The notes under the pieces: generated by a model | What the model saw: only the letters and a program-made list of their open reading frames with translations | Told to the model about the DNA's origin: nothing | Database searches by the model: none | DNA from: Nemertoderma westbladi | Taxonomy: Eukaryota > Xenacoelomorpha > Nemertodermatida > Nemertodermatidae | Assembly (NCBI GenBank): GCA_032718475.1 | Contig: JAUCBJ010008985.1 | Span: forward strand, 1-29,614 | Direction of reading: 5' to 3' | Length of the DNA stretch: 29,614 bases | In this document: positions 1 to 8,133 of the stretch, one piece after another | Layout of the letters: each line of letters begins with the position of its first letter | Numbering within the stretch: the stretch's first letter is position 1 | Position numbers and translations under genes: made by a program

Positions 1-604
1 ACCTACCTAACTAATCATTCTACGTCATATTATTCTCCCGAACTGTACTTATTAATTATATTGTTTGTACTGTTATTTACCGTCAGTTATTAATTGTATC
101 GATTTGTTGAGGAAATATTGCTCTTTGGAGAATACTGATAAATCACCCAAATTTCCCAATTTTCTTGATACACTACAGGTTAGAGAGACAGGCTATATAT
201 AACAATTGCGATTTATATCAATGTGGTGTGTATTGAATCTAATGTTATTTAGCAGACCCTACATGAGTCAATTGCTGCTCTCTTTATGTGTGATCAAATT
301 TACTGACGGTCGGCAGAATAGTGTGCATGATTGTGATTGGTAACAAAGCATTTCCTAAAGAATGCGCCTTATACTTTAATCATAAGCAGTATCGTTGCGT
401 TTAGTATAAGTCCTAGCTCTGTTTAAATAGATATAGCGCCACGTCCTAAAGGAACTGTTAATATTTCCCGAAAGCCAATAATATCTGTCAGAAATTAATT
501 ATTAACGATCAATCGAATAATACAGTAGGTTTACACTGCAACCTTACACTGCAATAATAAAATTTAAGCAGCCGAATTCAGCCTCCCGGGTGTATCCATC
601 GGGT
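1..604. other. AT-rich intergenic DNA, no gene seen
   Basis: I see no convincing coding signal, RNA gene or complete mobile element here. A short stretch near 183-206 (GGCTATATATAACA) resembles one at about 10641-10664, next to the hAT insertion in the gephyrin intron, so part of this may be an old dispersed repeat. Confidence 0.5.
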
Positions 605-750
605 GAATGATCGCGCATGGGCTGGCTTCGGTTAATGTTTTGTTTATTAGCATAAAATATTGTCGTATGCTAAAGGTGTTTTAATTAACTAAAAGACATA
701 TAAATTTTGGCAGGTTAAACTGCTAAAGGTCTTCAAAAGCGCGAACACAC
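605..750 (+). repeat. Dispersed repeat, copy A
   Basis: This stretch shares blocks with the reverse complement of 16952-17062. The shared blocks are a GGCTGGCTTCGG-like stretch, then AGACATATAA, then GCAGGTTAAACTG, TAAAGGTCT and AAAAGCGCGAACA, in the same order in both. Order and spacing are kept but the copies are diverged. This fits two members of an old interspersed family, perhaps a MITE. I could not define its ends. Confidence 0.6.
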
Positions 751-886
751 TTTACGCTGAACACCATATTTTGTTTGTACAGGATAGACATATTATAGTA
801 GAATGATGTTATGTCGTTTGCAAAGCACAAATACTGTATTTATGTATCTTTAATTTGTGGTGTTTCGTGTTATGTGGTAAACAGGT

Positions 887-914
887 GTCCCGCCCTTTAC
901 GTAAAGTGCGGGAC
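887..914. repeat. 28-bp near-perfect palindrome
   Basis: Two 14-bp arms, GTCCCGCCCTTTAC and GTAAAGTGCGGGAC, meet without a loop and differ from a perfect palindrome at one base pair. Related sequences, CTTCCCGCACTTTAC at 2975-2989 and GTCCCGCACCTTAC at 3156-3169, suggest a short dispersed motif. A 91-codon open frame at 811-1086 spans the palindrome but looks random. Confidence 0.7.
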
Positions 915-1123
915 AAAAAATAGAAATATCAATGGAAGTGGAGGGAAATGTGTAAAAGGGAGCGTATACTTATATGGGAGAACTTCTACTGGAATAATCA
1001 TAACAGACATAATAACTTCATATCAATCTCTGATATTAAGACACCATGAAAATATGCCTGAAGATCACATATATTTCAGTAACTAACTAACTAGTATCGG
1101 CATGCTGCATTGCAGCTGCATTT

Positions 1124-2014
1124 TTAAGAATGCTGTGCCGGCTTGTCGACAAAATTGCGCCGCCACAACTCCCTATCACCCATGACATTTGCTAGATCAT
1201 CCGCATCTTCAAGACCAGTGTCCTTTAAGATGCGTCTCAAGAAAGTCATGGGCTGTCCACCATGCTTATTCACTCCATGAGGCTGCCAAAGTACAAGATT
1301 ATGCACTGGCTGGTCCTCACGGCGAAAGCAATGTCCTGCAAAGCGGAGGCGATTTTGTTCTAGTGTCAAGCTTGGGGGAACCAATGAGACACCTCCAATG
1401 TTATATAGTGTCTGGTTGGAGATGTGTGCATTGTACTTGACACAATGAACCCGGCGTAGCATTCTTGTGAATGTGCCATCCAGAGATTTGGTATCCTCAG
1501 CAGTTAGAGCCCAGCATGGACTCCCATAGAGGAGTACTGGAACTACTGCTGCTCTAAATAATCGGACCTTAAGTTTCCGATTAATTCTCGGTGACTTCCA
1601 AATCCTGGAAAGCCTATTCAAGGCTGCCCATGCCTTTCCCGTATTCGAAGGTCCTCACCTGACTTCCGGATCAATGATCCCAGGTAACAGAAGTTGTCCA
1701 CATGCTCAAGCATACCATCCTTTGAGCTTATGCTCATCCGATCAGAGACTTGCTGAGAACTTTCAAAGTTAACTGTCAAAATTCTGGTCTTTCTGGAGTT
1801 AATAAAAAGACCAACACTAGAAGCAGCATGTTCTAATGAGCTGAGGAGCCGTTGGGCTCCCTCTAGTGATTCTGAGAGTACTCCTAAGTCATCAGCAAAG
1901 TCTAGATCAGTTAGGTACTTGGCGGGATTTCCTCGACTTCTGGAGCCAGTAGGTGGAGTTATCATTACCCCATCATCATTATGATGATCTAAGGACATGC
2001 GTAGAACATAGTCA
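1124..2014 (-). pseudogene. RTE reverse transcriptase C-terminal fragment, frameshifted
   Basis: This is the dead coding part of the truncated RTE copy. It keeps the RT catalytic motif FADD (in LTDLDFADDLG), the NSRKT block, and the C-terminal region with LLYGSPCWALT and RFAGHCFRRED. Compared with the intact copy, 4 bp (TTAC) are missing near 1638-1641. That shifts the frame between the RT and C-terminal segments, so it reads as two overlapping open frames (1618-2025 and 1124-1621). It has no endonuclease, no N-terminal RT motifs and no start, so it cannot make a working protein. Confidence 0.93.
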
Positions 2015-2114
2015 GAAAATATCATAAATAAATAAATAAATATAAATATATTAATATAAATAATATATTAATATAAATAATATATTAATATAAATATTAA
2101 CATAAATAAATAAA
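2015..2114. repeat. AT-rich tandem block at the 5' junction of the RTE copy
   Basis: The block holds AAAT microsatellite followed by repeated units built on AATATATTAATATAAAT. It lies inside the target-site duplication of the truncated RTE copy but is absent from the full copy at the matching position, so it is either junction filler or a later expansion. Confidence 0.8.
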
Positions 2115-2126
2115 ATATTTCAGTAA

Positions 2127-3238
2127 ATATCCTCAAAATTGTAATTCCTATTTTTATTAGTTTTTTCATACTCTGAATAATATTTTGTAGGCCTGCCATT
2201 GACCCCTTCCTGGCTGGAGCGTACTGCAAAGCTCCCATATGCCACGGCCTAGACTGTACATAGTACGCTACTATTTTTTAACGGTTTTATGGGTGCACTA
2301 CAGTTCCATGTCTAATCTGGCTATCTAATCTGTATTACATTAAGCCTACAGCGCACTTAATGGTAATTTAACATAAGGGTAAAATAATATTGAACTGCCC
2401 GGAGGAAATAATACAGCAAATAGGAGCCACGCTGTACTAGGGCTGAGGCTACAAACAAATGATACAAACCAATTTGTTATTGTCGTGCCTACTCTTCTGT
2501 TTTACTTACAGTAATATGCACTATATGTTGGCCTCTATTTGTTTTTCTACTCCATTTGGGGGTGTTCGTACATTGCCAGTGGTGGCAGAGGCAGAACAAT
2601 GTATTTTTCGTCTTTATTTTTATGGTGGGGCCAATTTTGATAAAGGAAAAGGAAAACCTTTGTTTGAAACTTTGTTAAGTTATGTCTTTGCTATGTCTTT
2701 GTTAAGTTGCGTATCGCAATATTGGAATGCTGGAATGGCATATTAAAGCCCATACAGCCAGCCTTATGTTGGAGGCCTATTAATTATATCTATAATCCAT
2801 GCCGTTGTTGCACTTAAACTACTCCCCTGTTTCATTGATGTTACCTACCAGCTTACTATAGGCTAATTTATTTTCCCTATTTATCTAGGAACATCACGAA
2901 ACAAAAGCTTGCCCACTAACTTTACGCAATTCGCTGAACTTTAGCAATGAAGTTGAGAATTTCAATTTCGTACGCTTCCCGCACTTTACAATTTTTTGAA
3001 GCAATAGTTCTGAGACATAAACTGTTGCAGGTTTTCCAAACTGATTTTTTTTACTGAACCAATAATTGGTTTTTCTTAGAAACACAAGCATTATAATATT
3101 TTAGTTCATTTTCTTGATGTACATTACTAAAGTATACACAAAAAGTCGTACGAATGTCCCGCACCTTACATGGAATGAGCCTTTACTGAGACAGGGTAAT
3201 TCAGAAAGAATTCATTCCAAAAATAGTTTACTGAGACA
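2127..3238. other. AT-rich intergenic DNA with scattered short repeats
   Basis: No supported gene. An open frame at 2459-2746 (95 codons) has no domain I recognise and begins and ends in AT-rich DNA. The blocks 2968-2990 and 3145-3170 are imperfect direct repeats (CGTACG followed by CCCGCACTTTACA) related to the palindrome at 887-914. TTTACTGAGACAGGG occurs twice near 3182 and 3227. Confidence 0.5.
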
Positions 3239-3260
3239 GGGGGGGGGGGGGGGGGGGGGG
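3239..3260. repeat. G22 homopolymer tract
   Basis: Twenty-two consecutive G follow TTTACTGAGACA. The tract can form G-quadruplex and is prone to length change and assembly error. It is one of five G/C runs of 15 nt or more in the window. Confidence 0.95.
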
Positions 3261-3334
3261 ACTGGACGCAAATCCAATCTTAGCGAATTAATATCCCGCC
3301 TCAATGTTAAATTCTCAATTTAGGTAAAGGAGCA

Positions 3335-3372
3335 GGTTACAGTGGCACGTTATTTTAACCAAAACAATAAAC
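3335..3372 (+). repeat. Dispersed motif copy 1 (AACCAAAACAATAAAC family)
   Basis: GGTTACAGTGG is followed by GTTATTTTAACCAAAACAATAAAC-type sequence. The same two-part pattern recurs at 4510-4546, 5943-5980 and, inverted, at 11880-11922. It looks like the conserved end of a short interspersed element. I cannot name the family. Confidence 0.75.
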
Positions 3373-3540
3373 TAAGCACAATAGAACAGGTTACAGTTTT
3401 ATTTTGGAGAATAATCAGCTGTTATTTGCGTCGAATTTCCCCTGGAGCGGGATGACTTTTTATTGCGTCCAGTTTCCACTCCTATCTGGGTTTACTGGAA
3501 CATTAAGTTATCTTAAGTATTCACTTTCTCTTCTACCGTT

Positions 3541-3546
3541 TTTATT
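3541..3546 (-). terminator. Poly(A) signal AATAAA for the exon at 3610-4308
   Basis: TTTATT on the plus strand is AATAAA on the minus strand, 64 nt past the stop codon of the minus-strand exon. This is a normal distance for a short 3' UTR and supports the exon being the last of its transcript. Confidence 0.6.
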
Positions 3547-3609
3547 ACTGTTAGAATAAAACACTTTATAGTAACTACAGTAACACGGACCGTTCCACAG
3601 CGTAAGAAT

Positions 3610-4308
3610 TTAGTTGAAACTGTAGCGCCTCTCGGAAATCACATTATTATTCTTGGAGATGCCGAACATGTTCTGCTGCAACCGCAGACTCTGCAACATA
3701 AACTTCGCCTGCATATGGATTCTGTTCGACTGGGACTCGTTCCGGGAAGGACCAATAACGAGTTTATCTGCGTTCGTCGTCTGGTGTCGTCCCGAAGGTC
3801 GGAGCTCGTGCGTGAAGACGACCCCAGGCTCGGACCTAAGTCCGCCTATCCGGGCGGCACCCTGACGACCGATTGCCATGGACACAGGCTGGTGGTGGAC
3901 GATCACCGGAGATAATGGCCGATGGCCGATTAACGGGACTGCAGCCGGCCGACCAATCACCGCGTCTGATGCAGTCACACTTAGCGGTCCAAGGCCATGT
4001 CTCAGTCCCTTACTGCGGTTGGGACTGCGGGGCGGGATGCTGGCCGACCGAATAAAAGGGCTGACTAAGTGAGTTGGCAGCTCTAGGAAACCTTTAGCAG
4101 AAGGATCGTCTTTGCCCACATTGACCGGAGTTTCTACACCGCTACTAACACCGACTGCCATACTACTCCGTATCCCTAGAAACACTTCAGTTCCCATAGC
4201 TAGTTTTTGAATTTCATTTTCACGATTTTCGAATTCACTAATTCGTCTTCTTGAAACCTCTTCCATAAATCTCTCCCTTCTTACGAATTCGTGATAGAAG
4301 AATAAAAC
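3610..4308 (-). CDS. Terminal coding exon of an unrecognised gene
   Basis: I do not recognise this protein. The frame is open for 232 codons before TAA. At its 5' side the minus strand reads ATTTATTTTTGCAG directly before 4308, an excellent polypyrimidine tract plus 3' splice site, so the exon would start in phase 0 at 4308. The first ~40 residues are charged and probably helical (HEFVRRERFMEEV, RRRISEFENRENEIQ). The rest is rich in Pro, Ser, Arg and Gly and looks disordered, with basic patches. Base composition is more GC-rich than its surroundings. A poly(A) signal lies 64 nt past the stop. Upstream exons should lie at higher coordinates on the minus strand, but I cannot find them; the gene might even enclose gephyrin. 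A chance open frame is possible, but splice site, composition and poly(A) signal together argue for a real exon. Confidence 0.6.
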   Translation of the reverse strand, partial: VLFFYHEFVRRERFMEEVSRRRISEFENRENEIQKLAMGTEVFLGIRSSMAVGVSSGVETPVNVGKDDPSAKGFLELPTHLVSPFIRSASIPPRSPNRSKGLRHGLGPLSVTASDAVIGRPAAVPLIGHRPLSPVIVHHQPVSMAIGRQGAARIGGLRSEPGVVFTHELRPSGRHQTTNADKLVIGPSRNESQSNRIHMQAKFMLQSLRLQQNMFGISKNNNVISERRYSFN

Positions 4309-4322
4309 CTGCAAAAATAAAT
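4309..4322 (-). promoter_or_regulatory. Candidate 3' splice site
   Basis: Minus-strand ATTTATTTTTGCAG has an unbroken pyrimidine-rich stretch before AG. It sits exactly where the amphipathic, charged coding stretch begins. A run of 15 G (minus strand, 4349-4363) lies 39 nt upstream, in the region where a branch point would be expected. Confidence 0.55.
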
Positions 4323-4348
4323 GCATAATTTAGGATTGCGTTAAGACG

Positions 4349-4363
4349 CCCCCCCCCCCCCCC
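4349..4363. repeat. C15 homopolymer tract
   Basis: Fifteen C on the plus strand, G15 on the strand of the neighbouring exon, just upstream of its 3' splice site. It could form a G-quadruplex in the pre-mRNA. Confidence 0.95.
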
Positions 4364-5877
4364 TTGAAATATTATTAAATAGCATCCTGGTATTATAAAA
4401 TTTCTAGAATTTTATTGGTTGTAAAGGCTACGTCGACAAACGACAACCAAAACCGATAACTATTATTTGCGTTAATTAATGTTAATTAACAATTGAGGGA
4501 AAGTAAAATGTTACAGTGGAATGTTATTCTAACCAAAACAATAAACTATAGTGATGATGAGCACAGGTTGCTGTTTCATTTTTGTCGTTGTCGGTGTAAC
4601 GTTTACCCCATCGGCAGTATAGAATAGAACATGATAACAACTTTGTTAGACCCGGGTCACACATGAGCTTCAACCATTTAACTAAAAGATAGAGCACATT
4701 GTAGCCTATGGATGCGTTCACACATAAACAGTCAACTTCAACATGTAACTTTCAAAATGCACTAGTCCTATGCTTGTTATATCTAACAGGAGACGTTAAA
4801 CACAGCTCAGCTCGTTCCTCATTGTGCCCATGTTTCCATTCTTGCCGATTAGTGGGATGGAACTATTTCTTACTAACATCTGTATCCTGTTTATTTTTTC
4901 TCTACAGTATATTGAGGGGACAGCTTTCAAAAGTTCGGTATGGTGATCTGGGGACCAGTGAATTAAACATGTGGTTCCGAGGCCTACCTCTCATGGTTCC
5001 CATATTTACGAACCTCAATCACACTCATTCCAACGATGTATTTACAGCTAACATCACGGTCACTGTAAACATTGTGGAAACAACTAAGGGAACCGCTTCT
5101 ACGCAACACTCATTCGCAAATAGAAACTTGATTTTCATTATGCCAAAATGGAAAGCAGAATTCTTTACTCAAGATCTTTAACTTGCCGTTCTAATGCATT
5201 TGGCATTTCTCACATCATTTCCAATTGAAATGCGTTTCATTTTGACAATTTGGTTCACAAATTATAATTTTGACCTAAAAAGTTATGAGGGAAATTGTCT
5301 ACCTCAATAAATGCTATTTTTAGTCTATAACGTCCCCAAGGAATTTATTCAACCAAAACTGCTCTATTGACATAGAGGGATCTTATTTTGAACATCTAGA
5401 TTCCAAGTTTTAGCTCCTTTCAATTATTAAATTTGACTAAAAAGTAACGCATTTGTGTTGAATACTTACAAATTACAATTTTACCCGTTCTTAAAGAACG
5501 GCATAAACTTGGTAGTACAGGCAATTGATTGAGTTTTCTGCAGGGAATCATCCAAACTAACTGCATGGCAGTATGAACGAGCTATTTAGGAAACGTGAAC
5601 TTCTTTACAGTTATTAATACCCTAAAAATTGTATATTTTATAGGACACATACTGATGTGTTGCACTTCTAAGCGCGCAGTAATGGTGCCACACCCTTGAA
5701 TATCTCAATAAAAGTTGAAAGCTGAGACATGCACCTGTAGTTTTTATAGTACAATTTATAGGCTGCCAATCACAGCATAATAATTCACCTTGAAACTGTT
5801 AACCATACAATTATTAGCAGCATGGCAGGACACTAGCATACCCAGGTATTGGAAAAGGGAGTGGCCATCAGTACCGA
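4364..5877. other. AT-rich DNA, no supported gene
   Basis: The longest open frame, 4708-5181 (plus, 157 codons), has no recognisable domain, an irregular composition and no splice or poly(A) context I trust, so I do not call it. A dispersed-motif copy lies at 4510-4546. Upstream exons of the minus-strand gene ending at 3610 could be here but are too short to see. Confidence 0.5.
4510..4546 (+). repeat. Dispersed motif copy 2 (AACCAAAACAATAAAC family)
   Basis: GTTACAGTGG, then GTTATTCTAACCAAAACAAT and AAAC. It is nearly identical to 3335-3372, lies 1.17 kb away in the same orientation, and the two copies bracket the unrecognised exon. Confidence 0.75.
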
Positions 5878-5956
5878 CAGGTTACAGAGACGGCAGGTAC
5901 AGAGACGGCAGGTTACAGAGACGGCAGGTTACAGAGACGGCAGGTTACAGAGACGG
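5878..5956 (+). repeat. 16-bp tandem repeat, five copies
   Basis: Five head-to-tail copies of CAGGTTACAGAGACGG, one of them a base shorter. The unit contains the GGTTACAGAGAC half of the dispersed motif, and the array runs straight into CTAACCAAAACAATAAAC at 5963-5980. The array therefore looks like a local amplification inside that dispersed element. Confidence 0.9.
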
Positions 5957-5980
5957 CTTTTTCTAACCAAAACAATAAAC
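5943..5980 (+). repeat. Dispersed motif copy 3 (AACCAAAACAATAAAC family)
   Basis: The last unit of the 16-bp array continues into TTTTTCTAACCAAAACAATA and AAC, the same arrangement as the copies at 3335 and 4510. Confidence 0.7.
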
Positions 5981-7260
5981 GATGTTGTTTTTTGAGGGCG
6001 AAGATGCTCCGGAAAGCCCATCCTCTTGGATTGCGCGTACGTACTGTACTCCACTACACTCCAATCAGATTATTCTATATATATCACTAACAACTAATAT
6101 CCCATTAAATCCATGCAAATTTACTGAACAATCTGCCATGTTTTAAATATCGTCGTCGCCTGCCCTGATTATGACACTGCAGTATACAAGGCAAACTGTT
6201 TTTAATTCCAAAAGTTTGCCCCGCCGCAAGACAAATCCTGGCTACGCCCCTGACACGTTGCATTATAGCAAGTAGGTAGACAAATATCGTAAGGGATCAT
6301 AGGCTTACCCAATTGGTCGCCGCCACTATACTTTACGTATTCCACTCTAGAGTGTACACTGAGACAAATATAATATGATGTTAAGACGCATTTTATTTAT
6401 AATGGAAATTTATTTTATTATTAGCGAATGATGAAATAAGGAGTTACACTAAACTAGCACATGCACGCACGTCAGCATGGTTCACGGTTTTTGAGATAAG
6501 TGATAATTTATATGGACTTTAATATGATATGATATAACAATAATTTTAAACATTACGTATAACCGGATAGATAATTCACTTCACGCTGACCGCTACCCTT
6601 ATAACACATCGTGTTCAGCTGATGGTGAGAAAACAATTAATGACAATAATGTCTCACAACTAAACTACATTAAACATAAATAATTCGATAATTACTGCAT
6701 CAATAAATATATATCATCGATAATTCGATTATAAATTACGATTTACGATACCGATAGTAACGCCTAAATTATCCACTGAAATCTACAAAAATGTATCTAA
6801 ATTAAATATTACCACGTACTTAACAAGACAAAGCTTAACCAAAACATAATAATAATATCTATATGCCAGCTGCCAGCACGGCACGGCTCGTTAATATGAC
6901 TCAAATCAGCTCCACACCGGTCACAATAGGAATGTATACAAAGACATATTAGGCACCTCAGAACACAAATAGAAACTTACAAACAACGTAAATGATACTA
7001 GATGGATTTAAATACATCTACATAATGTGGCGTCGTCAAACAAATATAAATAAAAACACCTCAGCAGGGAGTAACAATATTTACTGTATAGAGCTACGTG
7101 TATCTTATTCTATTGCACCGGGTGTGTTTTATATATTAGTGAGCTCTGCACAAAGAAAGGGTCTTTACTCGATATCGATGTACATTTATGGCATATTAAA
7201 GTTTAACATCAATGAAATACACCGTTGAAAGTATTATGTAGGAGACCCAGTCCTATTCAG
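5981..7260. other. AT-rich DNA downstream of gephyrin
   Basis: No supported gene. On the gephyrin (minus) strand three AATAAA hexamers lie at 6392-6419, roughly 1.7 kb past the gephyrin stop codon and beyond its 39-bp array, so they could serve as its poly(A) signals. An open frame at 6992-7228 is not convincing. A hAT-like terminus is listed separately. Confidence 0.45.
6208..6252. mobile_element. Right terminus of a hAT/Tip100-like element
   Basis: ATCCTGGCTACGCCCCTG at 6235-6252 is the reverse complement of CAGGGGCGTAGCCAGGAT, a terminal inverted repeat style I associate with Tip100/Zaphod-type hAT elements. I could not find the matching left end or an 8-bp duplication, so this is a remnant or an old, eroded copy. 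Confidence 0.45.
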
Positions 7261-7283
7261 CCCCCCCCCCCCCCCCCCCCCCC
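7261..7283. repeat. C23 homopolymer tract at the end of the 39-bp array
   Basis: Twenty-three C lie immediately before the first repeat unit. Every unit carries a run of five C before TATATTGG; here the long C run precedes ACATATTGG. The tract therefore looks like an expanded version of the unit's internal C5. On the gephyrin strand it is G23 in the probable 3' UTR. Confidence 0.92.
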
Positions 7284-8133
7284 ACATATTGGACCCAGGA
7301 CTACACACCGTCTATAGTCCCCCTATATTGGACCCAGGACTACACACCGTCTATAGTCCCCCTATATTGGACCCAGGACTACACACCGTCTATAGTCCCC
7401 CTATATTGGACCCAGGACTACACACCGTCTATAGTCCCCCTATATTGGACGCAGGACTACACAACGTCTATAGTCCCCCTATATTGGACGCAGGACTACA
7501 CACCGTCTATAGTCCCCCTATATTGGACCCAGGACTACACACCGTCTATAGTCCCCCTATATTAGACCCAGGACTACACACCGTCTATAGTCCCCCTATA
7601 TTGGACCCAGGACTACACACCGTCTATAGTCCCCCTATATTGGACCCAGGACTACACACCGTCTATAGTCCCCCTATATTTGACCCAGGACTACACACCG
7701 TCTATAGTCCCCCTATATTAGACCCAGGACTACACACCGTCTATAGACCCCCTATATTGGACCCAGGACTACACACCGTCTATAGTCCCCCTATATTGGA
7801 CGCAGGACTACACACCGTCTATAGTCCCCCTATATTGGACGCAGGACTACACACCGTCTATAGTCCCCCTATATTAGACCCAGGACTACACACCGTCTAT
7901 AGACCCCCTATATTGGACCCAGGACTACACACCGTCTATAGTCCCCCTATATTAGACCCAGGACTACACACCGTCTATAGACCCCCTATATTGGACCCAG
8001 GACTACACACCGTCTATAGTCCCCCTATATTGGACGCAGGACTACACACCGTCTATAGACCCCCTATATTGGACCCAGGACTACACACCGTCTATAGTCC
8101 CCCTATATTGGACCCAGGACTATACAGTCTATA
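7284..8133 (-). repeat. 39-bp minisatellite derived from the gephyrin stop-codon region
   Basis: About 21 tandem 39-bp units adjoin the gephyrin stop codon, and the outermost unit overlaps the gene's final codons. On the minus strand each unit encodes GDYRRCVVLGPI plus TAG in the gephyrin frame; the gene itself ends [10 protein letters not shown] plus TAG. About 30 of 39 bp match the coding end with a 2-bp gap, and the rest is a short G-rich spacer. Since IVLGPI aligns with the conserved C-terminus of gephyrin, the gene is the source and the array the product. Units differ at a few positions (TTAGACCC, TTGGACGC, a T/A change before CCCCC), and variant units recur, as in unequal exchange. The plus strand is open for 281 codons through the array, but that is a by-product of a period divisible by three. 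Confidence 0.95.

Larger units (their letters stand above)
1083..2114 (-). mobile_element. 5'-truncated RTE-type LINE copy with target-site duplication
   Basis: Read on the minus strand, 2014 down to 1096 matches the last ~900 bp of the full RTE element at 17471-20723, about 97% identical by eye. It covers the end of the reverse transcriptase domain and the C-terminal region. Past the shared 3' end (...GCATGCCGAT) comes a GTTA-type microsatellite tail, as is usual for RTE elements. The 12-mer ATATTTCAGTAA flanks the insertion at 1071-1082 and 2115-2126, a target-site duplication. Between the 5' truncation point (2014) and the right duplication lie about 100 bp of AT-rich repeat that the full copy lacks. 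Confidence 0.9.

Noticed and set aside
811-1086. 91-codon plus-strand open frame
   Set aside because: It spans a palindromic repeat, shows no domain and runs into the target duplication of a LINE insertion.
2459-2746. 95-codon plus-strand open frame with a hydrophobic start
   Set aside because: It looked like a signal peptide at first, but there is no supporting context and the composition is that of T-rich intergenic DNA.
4708-5181. 157-codon plus-strand open frame
   Set aside because: No recognisable domain, no consistent codon bias and AT-rich context; hydrophobic stretches such as LLTSVSCLFFLYS are expected from T-rich DNA.
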